Below, piece after piece: positions 16,813 through 23,489 of a stretch of DNA of 39,282 nt. Position 1 is the first letter of the stretch. Every line of letters starts with the position of its first letter. The stretch comes from Patescibacteria group bacterium. GTDB lineage: Bacteria; Patescibacteria; Microgenomatia; Levybacterales; UBA12049. The notes below the pieces were generated by a model. That model was given only the letters and a program-made list of their open reading frames with translations, was not told the DNA's origin and ran no database searches. The position numbers and the translations under genes were made by a program. The stretch is taken from positions 1-39,282 of the forward strand of contig JAMCTK010000065.1 in NCBI GenBank assembly GCA_023381035.1. The letters are read 5' to 3'.

Positions 16813-17302
16813 TTAAGCCTCCTTTCTTCCCTGCCCTGAAGGACAAAGAATATTTCGGGTTTGAGATTACATGTTCTAATTTAATAATTTCCTCAAGTGT
16901 AAGCTTTGCCGATTTTATTTTTACTGTCTTTTTTGCCGCAGTTTTCTTAAACAGTTTTCCATTTTTTCTTTCAAGATTAGGTAAATCCATCACTCGGCAA
17001 AAGGAATCATTTTTATTAAATATGTAAAATTTAGGTCTTGCGTTAAACCGCAAAAGCACAATCAGCCAATTAAGAACAACCTTGCCTTTAATTCTTAAAG
17101 ATAATGCAAAGCAAATAATCATCACAATTAAAACAAGTGGCAGCTTGTACAAGGAGAGCTTCATTGAGGGGATAAAAAGAGCATAAACAATGGTTGTCCA
17201 AAAAACAGGAACCATTAAAAGAAGGATCTGTGTTAGGTTAAGATTTCCGGCAATTTTATCCTCAACTGTTGTTATTTGTGCCGGAATTACTGTTGTCCTC
17301 AT
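16784..17302 (-). CDS. PrgI-family membrane protein (VirB3-like)
   Basis: This 172-residue protein starts with TTVIPAQITTVEDKIAGNLNLTQILLL, the PrgI opening, followed by two membrane helices (about residues 25-45 and 53-73) and a basic cytosolic tail (KKTAAKKTVKIKSAKL). PrgI proteins take the VirB3 place next to VirB4 in Gram-positive-type type IV systems. It overlaps the VirB6-like gene by 4 bases. Confidence 0.8.
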   Translation of the reverse strand: MRTTVIPAQITTVEDKIAGNLNLTQILLLMVPVFWTTIVYALFIPSMKLSLYKLPLVLIVMIICFALSLRIKGKVVLNWLIVLLRFNARPKFYIFNKNDSFCRVMDLPNLERKNGKLFKKTAAKKTVKIKSAKLTLEEIIKLEHVISNPKYSLSFRAGKKGGLNVAFDQIQK

Positions 17303-18582
17303 GCTGCAACCACCTTTCTTGGAGTTTTAACTGCTTTATCCGCAGCCCTTGTTGCAGAAGACGTATTATCCGTACTGATTACATTTATTATTTGGCCTCC
17401 CAATTTTTTAAAAGTTCCGTTTCGAGAGGTATATAAAACCATGTTCATCATAAGAGAGGGTGTTTTTAAAAGAGTTATAAATAGCCCGATTGCAACGGCA
17501 ATTGAGATTAAGGAATTATTTGAATTTTCAGGCAGCGTTAGAAATGATGCCGCAAGCTGGATAATAACGACATGAACAAAGACAATAAAGACTGTGACGA
17601 CATAAGTTTTAACTGCAATTTCAGCAAAATCGGAAAATTTTGGCAGAAGCCAAAGCAGAAAAATAAAAGGAGAAAGAACAGCTCCTAAAGAAATCATGAT
17701 TAACCTTGAGATGTATAAAAGAAGTAAAACGATTGAAACAATAAGAAAGATTACTAGAAAGATTAAAGTGATTATCGGGACATTATTGCTCCCGATATTT
17801 TGAATTGTAATTGCGTTTGTTACCCAGGCATGACTTAATCCTCCGGTTGAATTTATTACGGCATTGGTAAGTGCATTACAGGTAATAATTATGTAGTTTG
17901 CCAAAAATAAAGAGATGTTTGCTCCAAGGAAGGCAAGGCCGATTCTTGGCAAAAGTTGTCTTAACTCTGTTTCTTCAAAACCAAAAGTCGAGGCACTCAT
18001 AAAGTGAAAACCCAAAAGCGCAACTATAACGACAAATAAGGAATCTGTAATACCAAGCATTACCAACCAGAAATTCATAATAACGGAATTATTAAGAAGA
18101 GTTGGAGTCGTAGTTAGAAACGAAATTACCCCGTCAACAATAGGTTTTACTGAGCTTTCAACAATGTTTTGCATAAAGGAAGAAACGGCGTCAATTAGTA
18201 CTTGAGTTAGGCCGTCGCTGGGTTTGACGGAAGTTACCTGAGGCATGCTGATTGTCGTGGAATTTGTTCCGGTTGAAGATGAGGTTAAGGCGCCTTTGAA
18301 AAAAGAAACAATTATTCCTGCTGCCAGAACTAATACAAGACCGATTAAAGCATTTTTAATTGTCTTTTTTGCCTGTTCTAGATTATCCGGTTTTCCCGTA
18401 GAAGTAATATATAAATAACCGCCCTTAATAAGAAAAAAGACCGCGGCTGCGGTCGAAATAATCGTTATTATATTCATGGTTTCGCTCGTATAGTTGGTTA
18501 TTTCCGAGGAAACCGCATATGCCGGAATCGGCAACGCCATAAATGTGGCTACAACCACTAATAAATAAATTAGTTTTTTCAT
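17299..18582 (-). CDS. VirB6/TrbL-like channel protein with a pilin-like N-terminus
   Basis: This 427-residue polytopic protein has a signal peptide (residues 1-23, ending AYA). Two hydrophobic stretches follow (about 35-55 and 85-105) that match the separate pilin gene: FFLIKGGYLYITSTGKP against FFVWGGVGYITSSGNP, then QAKKTIKNALIGLVLVLAAGI. A Ser/Thr linker leads to at least five further membrane helices, including ELRQLLPRIGLAFLGANISLFLANYIII, typical of the VirB6/TrbL core. The job is likely the inner-membrane channel. The N-terminal pilin-like domain looks like a duplication of the neighbouring gene fused to VirB6. The C-terminus is basic. Confidence 0.78.
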   Translation of the reverse strand: MKKLIYLLVVVATFMALPIPAYAVSSEITNYTSETMNIITIISTAAAVFFLIKGGYLYITSTGKPDNLEQAKKTIKNALIGLVLVLAAGIIVSFFKGALTSSSTGTNSTTISMPQVTSVKPSDGLTQVLIDAVSSFMQNIVESSVKPIVDGVISFLTTTPTLLNNSVIMNFWLVMLGITDSLFVVIVALLGFHFMSASTFGFEETELRQLLPRIGLAFLGANISLFLANYIIITCNALTNAVINSTGGLSHAWVTNAITIQNIGSNNVPIITLIFLVIFLIVSIVLLLLYISRLIMISLGAVLSPFIFLLWLLPKFSDFAEIAVKTYVVTVFIVFVHVVIIQLAASFLTLPENSNNSLISIAVAIGLFITLLKTPSLMMNMVLYTSRNGTFKKLGGQIINVISTDNTSSATRAADKAVKTPRKVVAA

Positions 18583-18600
18583 AACTTCTTAAAGCCTAGA

Positions 18601-18933
18601 TTATTTAGCTGCACCAAAGGCAGTTGTTGCAAGCTGAGTTACGATATTAGACAAAACAAATGATGCAAGAACAACCGTTAATCCGATAGCGGAATAAAAG
18701 ATTGTCTTTTTAGATCTGTCCAGAGCTTCGGGATTTCCTGAACTTGTTATATATCCGACCCCTCCCCAAACAAAAAAACCGGCTGATAAAAGGCCGGCCA
18801 AAGTTACCATTACGGAAATTATGCTTTGGATAAATGTTTGGACTTTTGTTACGTCCGCGGAATCAGCATAAGCAGGAAAAGCTGCTATTAATAAGCTAAA
18901 AAGAAAAGATGAAACAATAATTGCTTTTTTCAT
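18601..18933 (-). CDS. VirB2-like pilin/TrbC family small membrane protein
   Basis: This 110-residue protein has a signal peptide cut after AYA (residue 23), then two membrane helices (about 38-60 and 78-102) separated by a short polar loop GYITSSGNPEALDRSKK. This is the VirB2/TrbC pilin layout common in Patescibacteria. It opens the minus-strand secretion operon behind a strong ribosome site (AAAGGGGGTG). It may build a short pilus or pseudopilus. Confidence 0.78.
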   Translation of the reverse strand: MKKAIIVSSFLFSLLIAAFPAYADSADVTKVQTFIQSIISVMVTLAGLLSAGFFVWGGVGYITSSGNPEALDRSKKTIFYSAIGLTVVLASFVLSNIVTQLATTAFGAAK

Positions 18934-18979
18934 ACGCCACCCCCTTTCTTATTGAAATAAGGGCAGGACTGAAAAACCC

Positions 18980-19003
18980 AAAAAGCCGCCTTGCGGCAGC
19001 TTT
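18980..19003 (-). terminator. GNRA-loop terminator in the leader of the secretion operon
   Basis: Minus-strand AAAGCTGCC-GCAA-GGCGGCTTT forms a nine-pair stem (one G-U) closed by a GCAA tetraloop and followed by a T-run. It lies between the operon promoter and its first gene, so read-through must be allowed or regulated. Confidence 0.75.
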
Positions 19004-19029
19004 CTTAACTACAATTTAAAGTGATGATG

Positions 19030-19058
19030 AATTTACTAGAAAAAAATACGAATGTCAA
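19030..19058 (-). promoter_or_regulatory. Promoter of the type IV secretion operon
   Basis: Minus-strand TTGACA (19053-19058), 17 bases, TAAATT (19030-19035). The expected start is near 19023, giving a leader of about 90 bases that contains the GCAA-loop terminator and ends in a strong Shine-Dalgarno. Confidence 0.75.
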
Positions 19059-19090
19059 TAGGTTTGTAGGTATATGTTAAAATTAAGGCC

Positions 19091-19345
19091 ATGAAAGAGC
19101 GATTAGCTGAACATCCGGATAATTCAATTGTTAAGAAAGTTGGCACCACCTTAGTGCTTATTTCTATTGCCCTTGTTTTAGGTGGCTGCCCAAGTAGCGG
19201 ACAAGATAATTCAACAAATAACCCAAATATGATGAATAACCCTAATTATGGACCAGGAATGATGCCAAGTACCACAATGATGACTCAGCAATACGGTCCT
19301 GGAATGATGGGTAACGGCTCCGGAATGATGGGAAAGAACAGATAG
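19091..19345 (+). CDS. Met-rich small lipoprotein
   Basis: This 84-residue protein has a hydrophobic segment with lipobox VLGGC (Cys34). The mature part is almost only Asn, Gly, Pro and Met, with repeated YGPGMM and GSGMMG motifs. Clustered Met pairs bind Cu(I) in many periplasmic proteins, so it probably buffers copper at the cell surface. It opens the metal island and is divergent from the secretion operon. An extended -10 (TGTTAAAAT, ending 19083) is 7 bases from the ATG. Confidence 0.6.
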   Translation: MKERLAEHPDNSIVKKVGTTLVLISIALVLGGCPSSGQDNSTNNPNMMNNPNYGPGMMPSTTMMTQQYGPGMMGNGSGMMGKNR

Positions 19346-19386
19346 CCTTCTTTAAAGTTTTTTACATTTTCCTCACTTTAATTTTC

Positions 19387-19415
19387 TTGACTTCTTCTAC
19401 AACGTGTAGTAGATT
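19387..19415 (+). promoter_or_regulatory. csoR promoter with BlaI/CopY-type operator (copy 1)
   Basis: TTGACT (19387-19392), 17 bases, TAGATT (19410-19415). The dyad CTACA-ACG-TGTAG (19397-19409) fills the spacer. The csoR ATG at 19425 is 9 bases beyond the -10. Confidence 0.7.
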
Positions 19416-19424
19416 ATATTAATA

Positions 19425-19694
19425 ATGGATGATGTTCATTTTAAGGCTCTTTCTCTTTTAAGAAAATCCAGAGCTGACTTGGATAATGTTCTTGAAATGC
19501 TTCAGAAAAATAAAGATTGCATGATGGTGGTAGATAAGTCAAAAGCTGCTCAAGAATCCTTAAGCCAAGCCAATTTGATACTTCTTGAGAATCACCTTAA
19601 AAATTGTGTATCTGATTTAGAACATGGCAAAGACCAAAATGAGTGCTTTGAGGAAATAATGAAGATTTTTAAAGCGAGTGGAGGAAAGGTATGA
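19425..19694 (+). CDS. csoR: CsoR-family copper-sensing repressor
   Basis: This 89-residue helical protein has the Cu(I) ligand set of CsoR: Cys32, His57 and Cys61, spaced 25 and 4 apart as in Mycobacterium tuberculosis CsoR (Cys36, His61, Cys65). Apo-CsoR binds DNA and releases on Cu(I) binding. It is first in an operon with DUF1573 and CcdA genes (4-base ATGA overlap with the next). Its promoter carries the BlaI-type dyad, not an obvious CsoR G-tract operator, so CsoR may act elsewhere; a G/C-tract palindrome at 39235-39255 is one candidate. Confidence 0.87.
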   Translation: MDDVHFKALSLLRKSRADLDNVLEMLQKNKDCMMVVDKSKAAQESLSQANLILLENHLKNCVSDLEHGKDQNECFEEIMKIFKASGGKV

Positions 19695-20191
19695 ACGAGA
19701 AAAAATTTATAATTTTAATTGCTCTTGCAACCCTTTTAATAATGGGAGGGGGAGTGTATTTTTTAACCGCAACAAGTTCAGGAAGTGCTCAGGTTGCTGC
19801 TTCCTCTCGTGCAAAAGCGTTAGTTGACCAAACAGATTTTGATTGGGGAAAAATTAACTATGACGGACCCAAAGCAACTAAGGTTTTTAATATTAAAAAT
19901 ACAGGAACAGACACTTTAAAGCTTTTTAATATAAAAACATCCTGTCATTGCACAAAAGCTCATTTGACAATAAACGGCAAAGACGGTCCTGATTTTGGAA
20001 TGACGGGAATTTCTTCTTGGGTTGGTGAGGTCAATCCTGGACAAGAAGCAAAATTAACAGTTGTTTTTGATCAGCAATTTCATGGTCCACAAGGAGTAGG
20101 TTCGGTTACCCGGTACATTTCAGTTGAAACGAATGATTCTTCTAATTCCAAAATAACTTTTACAGCATCTGGTACTGTTGTAAAAGAGTAA
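19691..20191 (+). CDS. Membrane-anchored DUF1573 protein
   Basis: This 166-residue protein has an N-terminal membrane anchor (about residues 7-26) and an extracellular DUF1573 immunoglobulin-like domain: VFNIKNTGTDTLKLFNIKTSCHCTKAH, then VNPGQEAKLTVVFD. The TSCHCT motif provides two Cys and a nearby His that could bind metal or undergo thiol exchange. It sits between CsoR and a CcdA-type thiol transporter, so a role in extracytoplasmic redox or copper handling is likely. DUF1573 function is not established. Confidence 0.75.
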   Translation: MNEKKFIILIALATLLIMGGGVYFLTATSSGSAQVAASSRAKALVDQTDFDWGKINYDGPKATKVFNIKNTGTDTLKLFNIKTSCHCTKAHLTINGKDGPDFGMTGISSWVGEVNPGQEAKLTVVFDQQFHGPQGVGSVTRYISVETNDSSNSKITFTASGTVVKE

Positions 20192-20193
20192 GA

Positions 20194-21027
20194 ATGGAAC
20201 AAGTTCTTTTTCAAACATCTTTAATCGCAGCATTTGCAGGAGGAGTAGTTGCTCTTTTTGCCCCGTGCTGTATTTCTTTCCTACTCCCCGCTTATTTAGG
20301 AAGCGTTGTTAAAGAAAAAGAAAAAGTTATCTTAATGACTTTGGTTTTTGGATTAGGAATTTTTATTGTCATGCTTCCTGCTGTTTTGGGAGTTGCTGCC
20401 TTATCAAAAGCTCTTTTTGTCTATCATGACAGCATTTATCTTTTAGGTGGAATCGTTATGCTTTTATCTGCGGGAATAACCTTTTTAGGATTAAAACTGC
20501 CAATGCCCCACTTGCCGGGACGAGATCCTCAAAAAGCAGATGTAGTGTCAATCTTTACGCTTGGGATTTTTTCCGGAATAACCAGTGCTTGCTGTGCTCC
20601 CGTTCTAATTGGAATTTTAACTTTAACCTTTCTTTCAACCAATTTCCTTAATGCTTTAGCAATAGGGGGAATGTACGTTTTGGGTATGGTAATGCCGCTT
20701 CTTTTTATTGCAGCATTTCTTTCCGGAAAAGTTTCCGGCTTTACAATCCTCAGAAAGCCGGTTGGAAGCTTTAAGTTTTTAGGGAAAGACAGGGTAATTA
20801 TTGTCAGCAATCTAATCGCCAGTTTAATTTTTGCAATAACTGGGGTTTTAATTATTTTTTTAAATAGTACTGGAAGATTGGGAATGGGTGATGTTAATCA
20901 GTTTACAAAAACCATCACCAACGCAAGCGCTTATGTTAATCAGTACGTAGGAGGCAATATTTTTCTTAATTTAGGTTTTGTAGGCTTAATAGCCTTAATC
21001 TTTTACTTAATTGCCAAAAAAATTTAA
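20194..21027 (+). CDS. CcdA/DsbD-type membrane thiol-electron transporter
   Basis: This 277-residue protein has about six to seven membrane helices. Two Cys-containing motifs, FAPCCISFLLPAYLG (Cys25-Cys26) and SACCAPVLIG (near residue 130), match the paired Cys of the CcdA/DsbD family, each with the typical Pro. It passes electrons from cytosolic thioredoxin to extracytoplasmic thiol proteins. It follows DUF1573 by two bases and is a natural partner of the DsbA-like protein at 22488-23282. Confidence 0.8.
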   Translation: MEQVLFQTSLIAAFAGGVVALFAPCCISFLLPAYLGSVVKEKEKVILMTLVFGLGIFIVMLPAVLGVAALSKALFVYHDSIYLLGGIVMLLSAGITFLGLKLPMPHLPGRDPQKADVVSIFTLGIFSGITSACCAPVLIGILTLTFLSTNFLNALAIGGMYVLGMVMPLLFIAAFLSGKVSGFTILRKPVGSFKFLGKDRVIIVSNLIASLIFAITGVLIIFLNSTGRLGMGDVNQFTKTITNASAYVNQYVGGNIFLNLGFVGLIALIFYLIAKKI

Positions 21028-21039
21028 CATCCTTTTGAT

Positions 21040-21074
21040 TTGACACAGGAATAATAGAGTACTACAATATGTAG
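21040..21074 (+). promoter_or_regulatory. blaI-type repressor promoter with operator copy 2
   Basis: TTGACA (21040-21045), 17 bases, TACAAT (21063-21068). The dyad CTACA-ATA-TGTAG (21062-21074) lies across the -10. The ATG at 21078 falls close to the expected transcription start, so the mRNA is leaderless and binding should block transcription. Confidence 0.8.
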
Positions 21075-21077
21075 AAT

Positions 21078-21461
21078 ATGGCACAAAAAACATTAAGCGA
21101 TTTAGAACAGCAGGTAATGAATTTCATCTGGGGGAGAAAAGAAACCTCTGTACGTGATATTGTAGAGGAGCTAAGCAAGCACAGAAAAATAGCTTATACG
21201 ACTGTAGCAACTATTGTTCAAAGACTTGAGAATAAGGGCTTTGTTGTAAGAAAGGAAGTCGGTAAAACAAATTTTTATAGACCAAAGCTAGGTAAAGAAA
21301 TCTACGCTAAAAGAATTGCCGATTCATTTATTAAAAGATTTGTAGGCTCATTTGGGGATGCAGCTATAGCTTCTTTTGCGGAAGGGTTAGAAGATCTTTC
21401 CGAAGAAAAAAGGAGATACCTAATTAGCATGCTTCAGAAAAATGAAAAAAATAAACATTAA
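21078..21461 (+). CDS. BlaI/MecI/CopY-family winged-helix repressor
   Basis: This 127-residue protein has LSDLEQQVMNFIWGRKETSVRDIVEEL, YTTVATIVQRLENKGFV and VGKTNFYRPK, the winged-helix of the Penicillinase_R family, then a helical dimerisation region. CopY members control copper genes and BlaI/MecI members control beta-lactam genes, in each case on TACA..TGTA dyads, as found at its own promoter and two others here. There is no Cys-rich CopY metal hook at the C-terminus, so metal sensing is probably done by the M56 protein encoded next, which overlaps this gene by 20 bases. Release by proteolysis, as in BlaR1/BlaI, is inferred. Confidence 0.88.
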   Translation: MAQKTLSDLEQQVMNFIWGRKETSVRDIVEELSKHRKIAYTTVATIVQRLENKGFVVRKEVGKTNFYRPKLGKEIYAKRIADSFIKRFVGSFGDAAIASFAEGLEDLSEEKRRYLISMLQKNEKNKH

Positions 21462-22434
21462 TCTATTAAAATTCTTGGGAATTGCTATTGCCTTAACAGG
21501 AGCTGTAGGTTTTTTGGTGTATAAATTTTGGCCGTTATTTTCCCATAATACAATTTATTACTGCAGGTACTTTCTTACAGGTAGTTTAATTAATGTGCCA
21601 CCTATCGTTCATGCATCCATTATTACTTTCGTTTTTCTCCTTTTTGCGGCAATTTTATTTAAAATGGTATTAATTGTTTTTCAAAGCTATAAATTTAAGA
21701 AACATCTCTCAAAAAAGATTACAAATAATGAAATATTGTTACCAATGCTGGAAGAATTAGAGCTTACCAAAAAAGTTTCTATAGTTGAAGATGAAAAACC
21801 TTTTGCCTTCTGCCTTGGACTTAGACATCCAAGTATTTATATTTCGACAAAAACAATAAAAATGATGACAAATGACGAACTAAAAGCAATTCTATTGCAT
21901 GAAAAATATCATTTAACCAAAAAAGATGGGCTTATTATGCTAATTGCATCTTTAACCAAAATTTTGTTTCCATTTTTTCCTTTAATTTCCGATTTTATTC
22001 AAAGGTATAAATTAGACCGTGAGATAAAGGCGGATAACGAAGTTATTATAAATCTCGGCAAAGAGCCACTTGTTTCTGTTTTAAGTAAACTACTTGCTTT
22101 TCCATCTATTCCAATGCTTACAGCATCTGCTATTGCAGAATCAGCAACTGTTGAAGCGAGAATAAAAGCAATTTCCATTAGTCAGAAATCGAAAGTAAAA
22201 TACAAAAAAATTAACCTTTTTATTAGTCTCGTGTCTTTAGTTTTTTTTGGCCTATTTTTGGCAGTACCAGTTCAGGCAAACGAAATTCATCTCAAAGATA
22301 ATGACATTATGATGCTATGCCATGATGAGCAATGCGCTGCCTTATGCAGAAAAAGCGTAAGCACCATAAATAGTAAAATGGATTATTCGTCTTATTCCCA
22401 AAAAGCTTCTTATCCTTTTTCCTCAGCGAAATAG
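21442..22434 (+). CDS. M56 (BlaR1-type) membrane metalloprotease with a short Cys-rich outer tail
   Basis: This 330-residue protein has membrane segments at about 11-28, 57-80, 162-182 and 254-273. A cytosolic zinc motif HEKYH (from residue 153) follows AFCLGLRHPSIYIS and NDELKAILL, the BlaR1/MecR1 protease layout, with REIKADNEV as the likely third-ligand helix. Instead of the 250-residue penicillin-binding sensor of BlaR1, only about 55 residues lie outside: they include MMLCHDEQCAALC, with Cys293, Cys298 and Cys302 plus two Met and one His. This tail looks like a soft-metal site. The inferred role is to detect extracytoplasmic copper and cleave the BlaI-type repressor. The pairing with BlaI is clear; the ligand is inferred. 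Confidence 0.82.
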   Translation: MKKININLLKFLGIAIALTGAVGFLVYKFWPLFSHNTIYYCRYFLTGSLINVPPIVHASIITFVFLLFAAILFKMVLIVFQSYKFKKHLSKKITNNEILLPMLEELELTKKVSIVEDEKPFAFCLGLRHPSIYISTKTIKMMTNDELKAILLHEKYHLTKKDGLIMLIASLTKILFPFFPLISDFIQRYKLDREIKADNEVIINLGKEPLVSVLSKLLAFPSIPMLTASAIAESATVEARIKAISISQKSKVKYKKINLFISLVSLVFFGLFLAVPVQANEIHLKDNDIMMLCHDEQCAALCRKSVSTINSKMDYSSYSQKASYPFSSAK

Positions 22435-22446
22435 TGTTTTTACCCC

Positions 22447-22484
22447 TTGACAGATCTTTTAAGATCTACTACATTATGTAGTAG
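22447..22484 (+). promoter_or_regulatory. Copper operon promoter with operator copy 3
   Basis: TTGACA (22447-22452), 17 bases, TACATT (22470-22475). The dyad CTACTACA-TTA-TGTAGTAG (22466-22484) is the longest of the three, and its -35-to-dyad geometry equals that of copy 2. The ATG is at 22488, leaving at most a few leader bases. Confidence 0.82.
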
Positions 22485-22487
22485 GTT

Positions 22488-23282
22488 ATGAAAGAAAGAA
22501 ATTCCTGGCAAATTACAATTCCATCTTTTTCGATTCCTATGCCAAGCACAACAAAAATATTAATGGTTTTACTTCTTGTTGCTTTTTATTTTCTTGGGTC
22601 TTTTGTAACTAAGCTTCAGCTACAAGGCAATTCGGGTTCAAATCCCAATGTACAGGCTCAAGCCGCCGCACCCGCGCAGCAGCAACAAGCACAGCAAGCT
22701 CAACAGCAACCTCCGGACGTTAACGGAAAAAAAGTAGAAATAGATGCAGGCCGTTTAGCTATCTTAGGACAAGAAAGTGCACCAGTAGAATTGGTAATGT
22801 TCGAAGATTTTCAATGTCCATTCTGCAGGAAGTTTTACAAAGAAGCATTTGCGGAAATTAAAAAGAATTATGTTGATTCTGGAAAAGTAAAAATTGCTTT
22901 CAGGCAATTTCCCCTGGATTTTCATGCGGGAGCAAAACCAGCTGCTTTGGCTTCTGAATGCGCAAATGAGCAGGGAAAATTTTGGGAAATGCATGATAAG
23001 ATTTTTGATGAACAAGATAAAAAAGACCCACAAGGCGGAACAGTAGAGTACACTTCTAGTGACTTAAAGACATGGGCGAAGGATATTGGATTAAACTCGG
23101 ATCAATTTAACAAGTGCTTAGATTCAAATAAATATGCAAAAGAAATAGATGCAGATTTGGCAGCGGGCAAAAAGGTTGGGGTTCAAGGTACGCCAACTAC
23201 ATTTGTAAATGGAATTGGTGTTGTGGGAGCTCAGCCATTTAGTGCATTTAAAACTACAATCGACAAGGAATTAGGGCAATAA
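22488..23282 (+). CDS. Membrane-anchored DsbA-like thioredoxin-fold oxidoreductase
   Basis: This 264-residue protein has a membrane anchor (about residues 24-42), a Gln/Ala-rich linker and a thioredoxin-fold DsbA_4/DsbG-like domain. FEDFQCPFCRKFY places the active-site Cys110-x-x-Cys113, and VQGTPTTFVNG holds the cis-Pro loop. It would form, or with CcdA reduce, disulphides in secreted proteins, including copper-sensitive thiols. It is first in a tight operon with HMA, HMA-DsbD-cupredoxin and CopA genes, 2 bases from the next start, under a BlaI-type operator. Confidence 0.88.
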   Translation: MKERNSWQITIPSFSIPMPSTTKILMVLLLVAFYFLGSFVTKLQLQGNSGSNPNVQAQAAAPAQQQQAQQAQQQPPDVNGKKVEIDAGRLAILGQESAPVELVMFEDFQCPFCRKFYKEAFAEIKKNYVDSGKVKIAFRQFPLDFHAGAKPAALASECANEQGKFWEMHDKIFDEQDKKDPQGGTVEYTSSDLKTWAKDIGLNSDQFNKCLDSNKYAKEIDADLAAGKKVGVQGTPTTFVNGIGVVGAQPFSAFKTTIDKELGQ

Positions 23283-23284
23283 TT

Positions 23285-23488
23285 ATGAAACAAACAATTA
23301 AATTTGGTGGATTAACATGTGGCGCATGTCAAAAGGTAATTCAAAAAAGAATTTCAAAAATTCCAGGAGTAGAAGACGTCGCAGTTGAAGGAGATGGAAA
23401 TACCCAAATCAGTGCGTCGAATTTGCTTTCCAAAAGTGAAGTGGAAAAAGCACTTGAAGGAACGCCTTATAAGCTTTTAGAAATTTAA
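23285..23488 (+). CDS. HMA-domain metallochaperone
   Basis: This 67-residue protein is a single heavy-metal-associated domain: TIKFGGLTCGACQKVIQKRISKIPGVEDV, with the CxxC of CopZ-type Cu(I) chaperones (usually GMTCxxC, here GLTCGAC). It would carry Cu(I) to the two larger HMA-containing membrane proteins encoded next. It lies 2 bases after the DsbA-like gene and 1 base before the following gene. Confidence 0.85.
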   Translation: MKQTIKFGGLTCGACQKVIQKRISKIPGVEDVAVEGDGNTQISASNLLSKSEVEKALEGTPYKLLEI

Positions 23489-23489
23489 T

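Noticed and set aside
19091..19345. Met-rich repeats as low-complexity non-coding DNA
   Set aside because: A signal segment, lipobox and promoter spacing support a real lipoprotein.
22049..22062. ATCTCGGCA match to the tRNA-Phe end as a left att core
   Set aside because: Nine bases only, inside the M56 coding region; too short and in the wrong place to be an attachment site.
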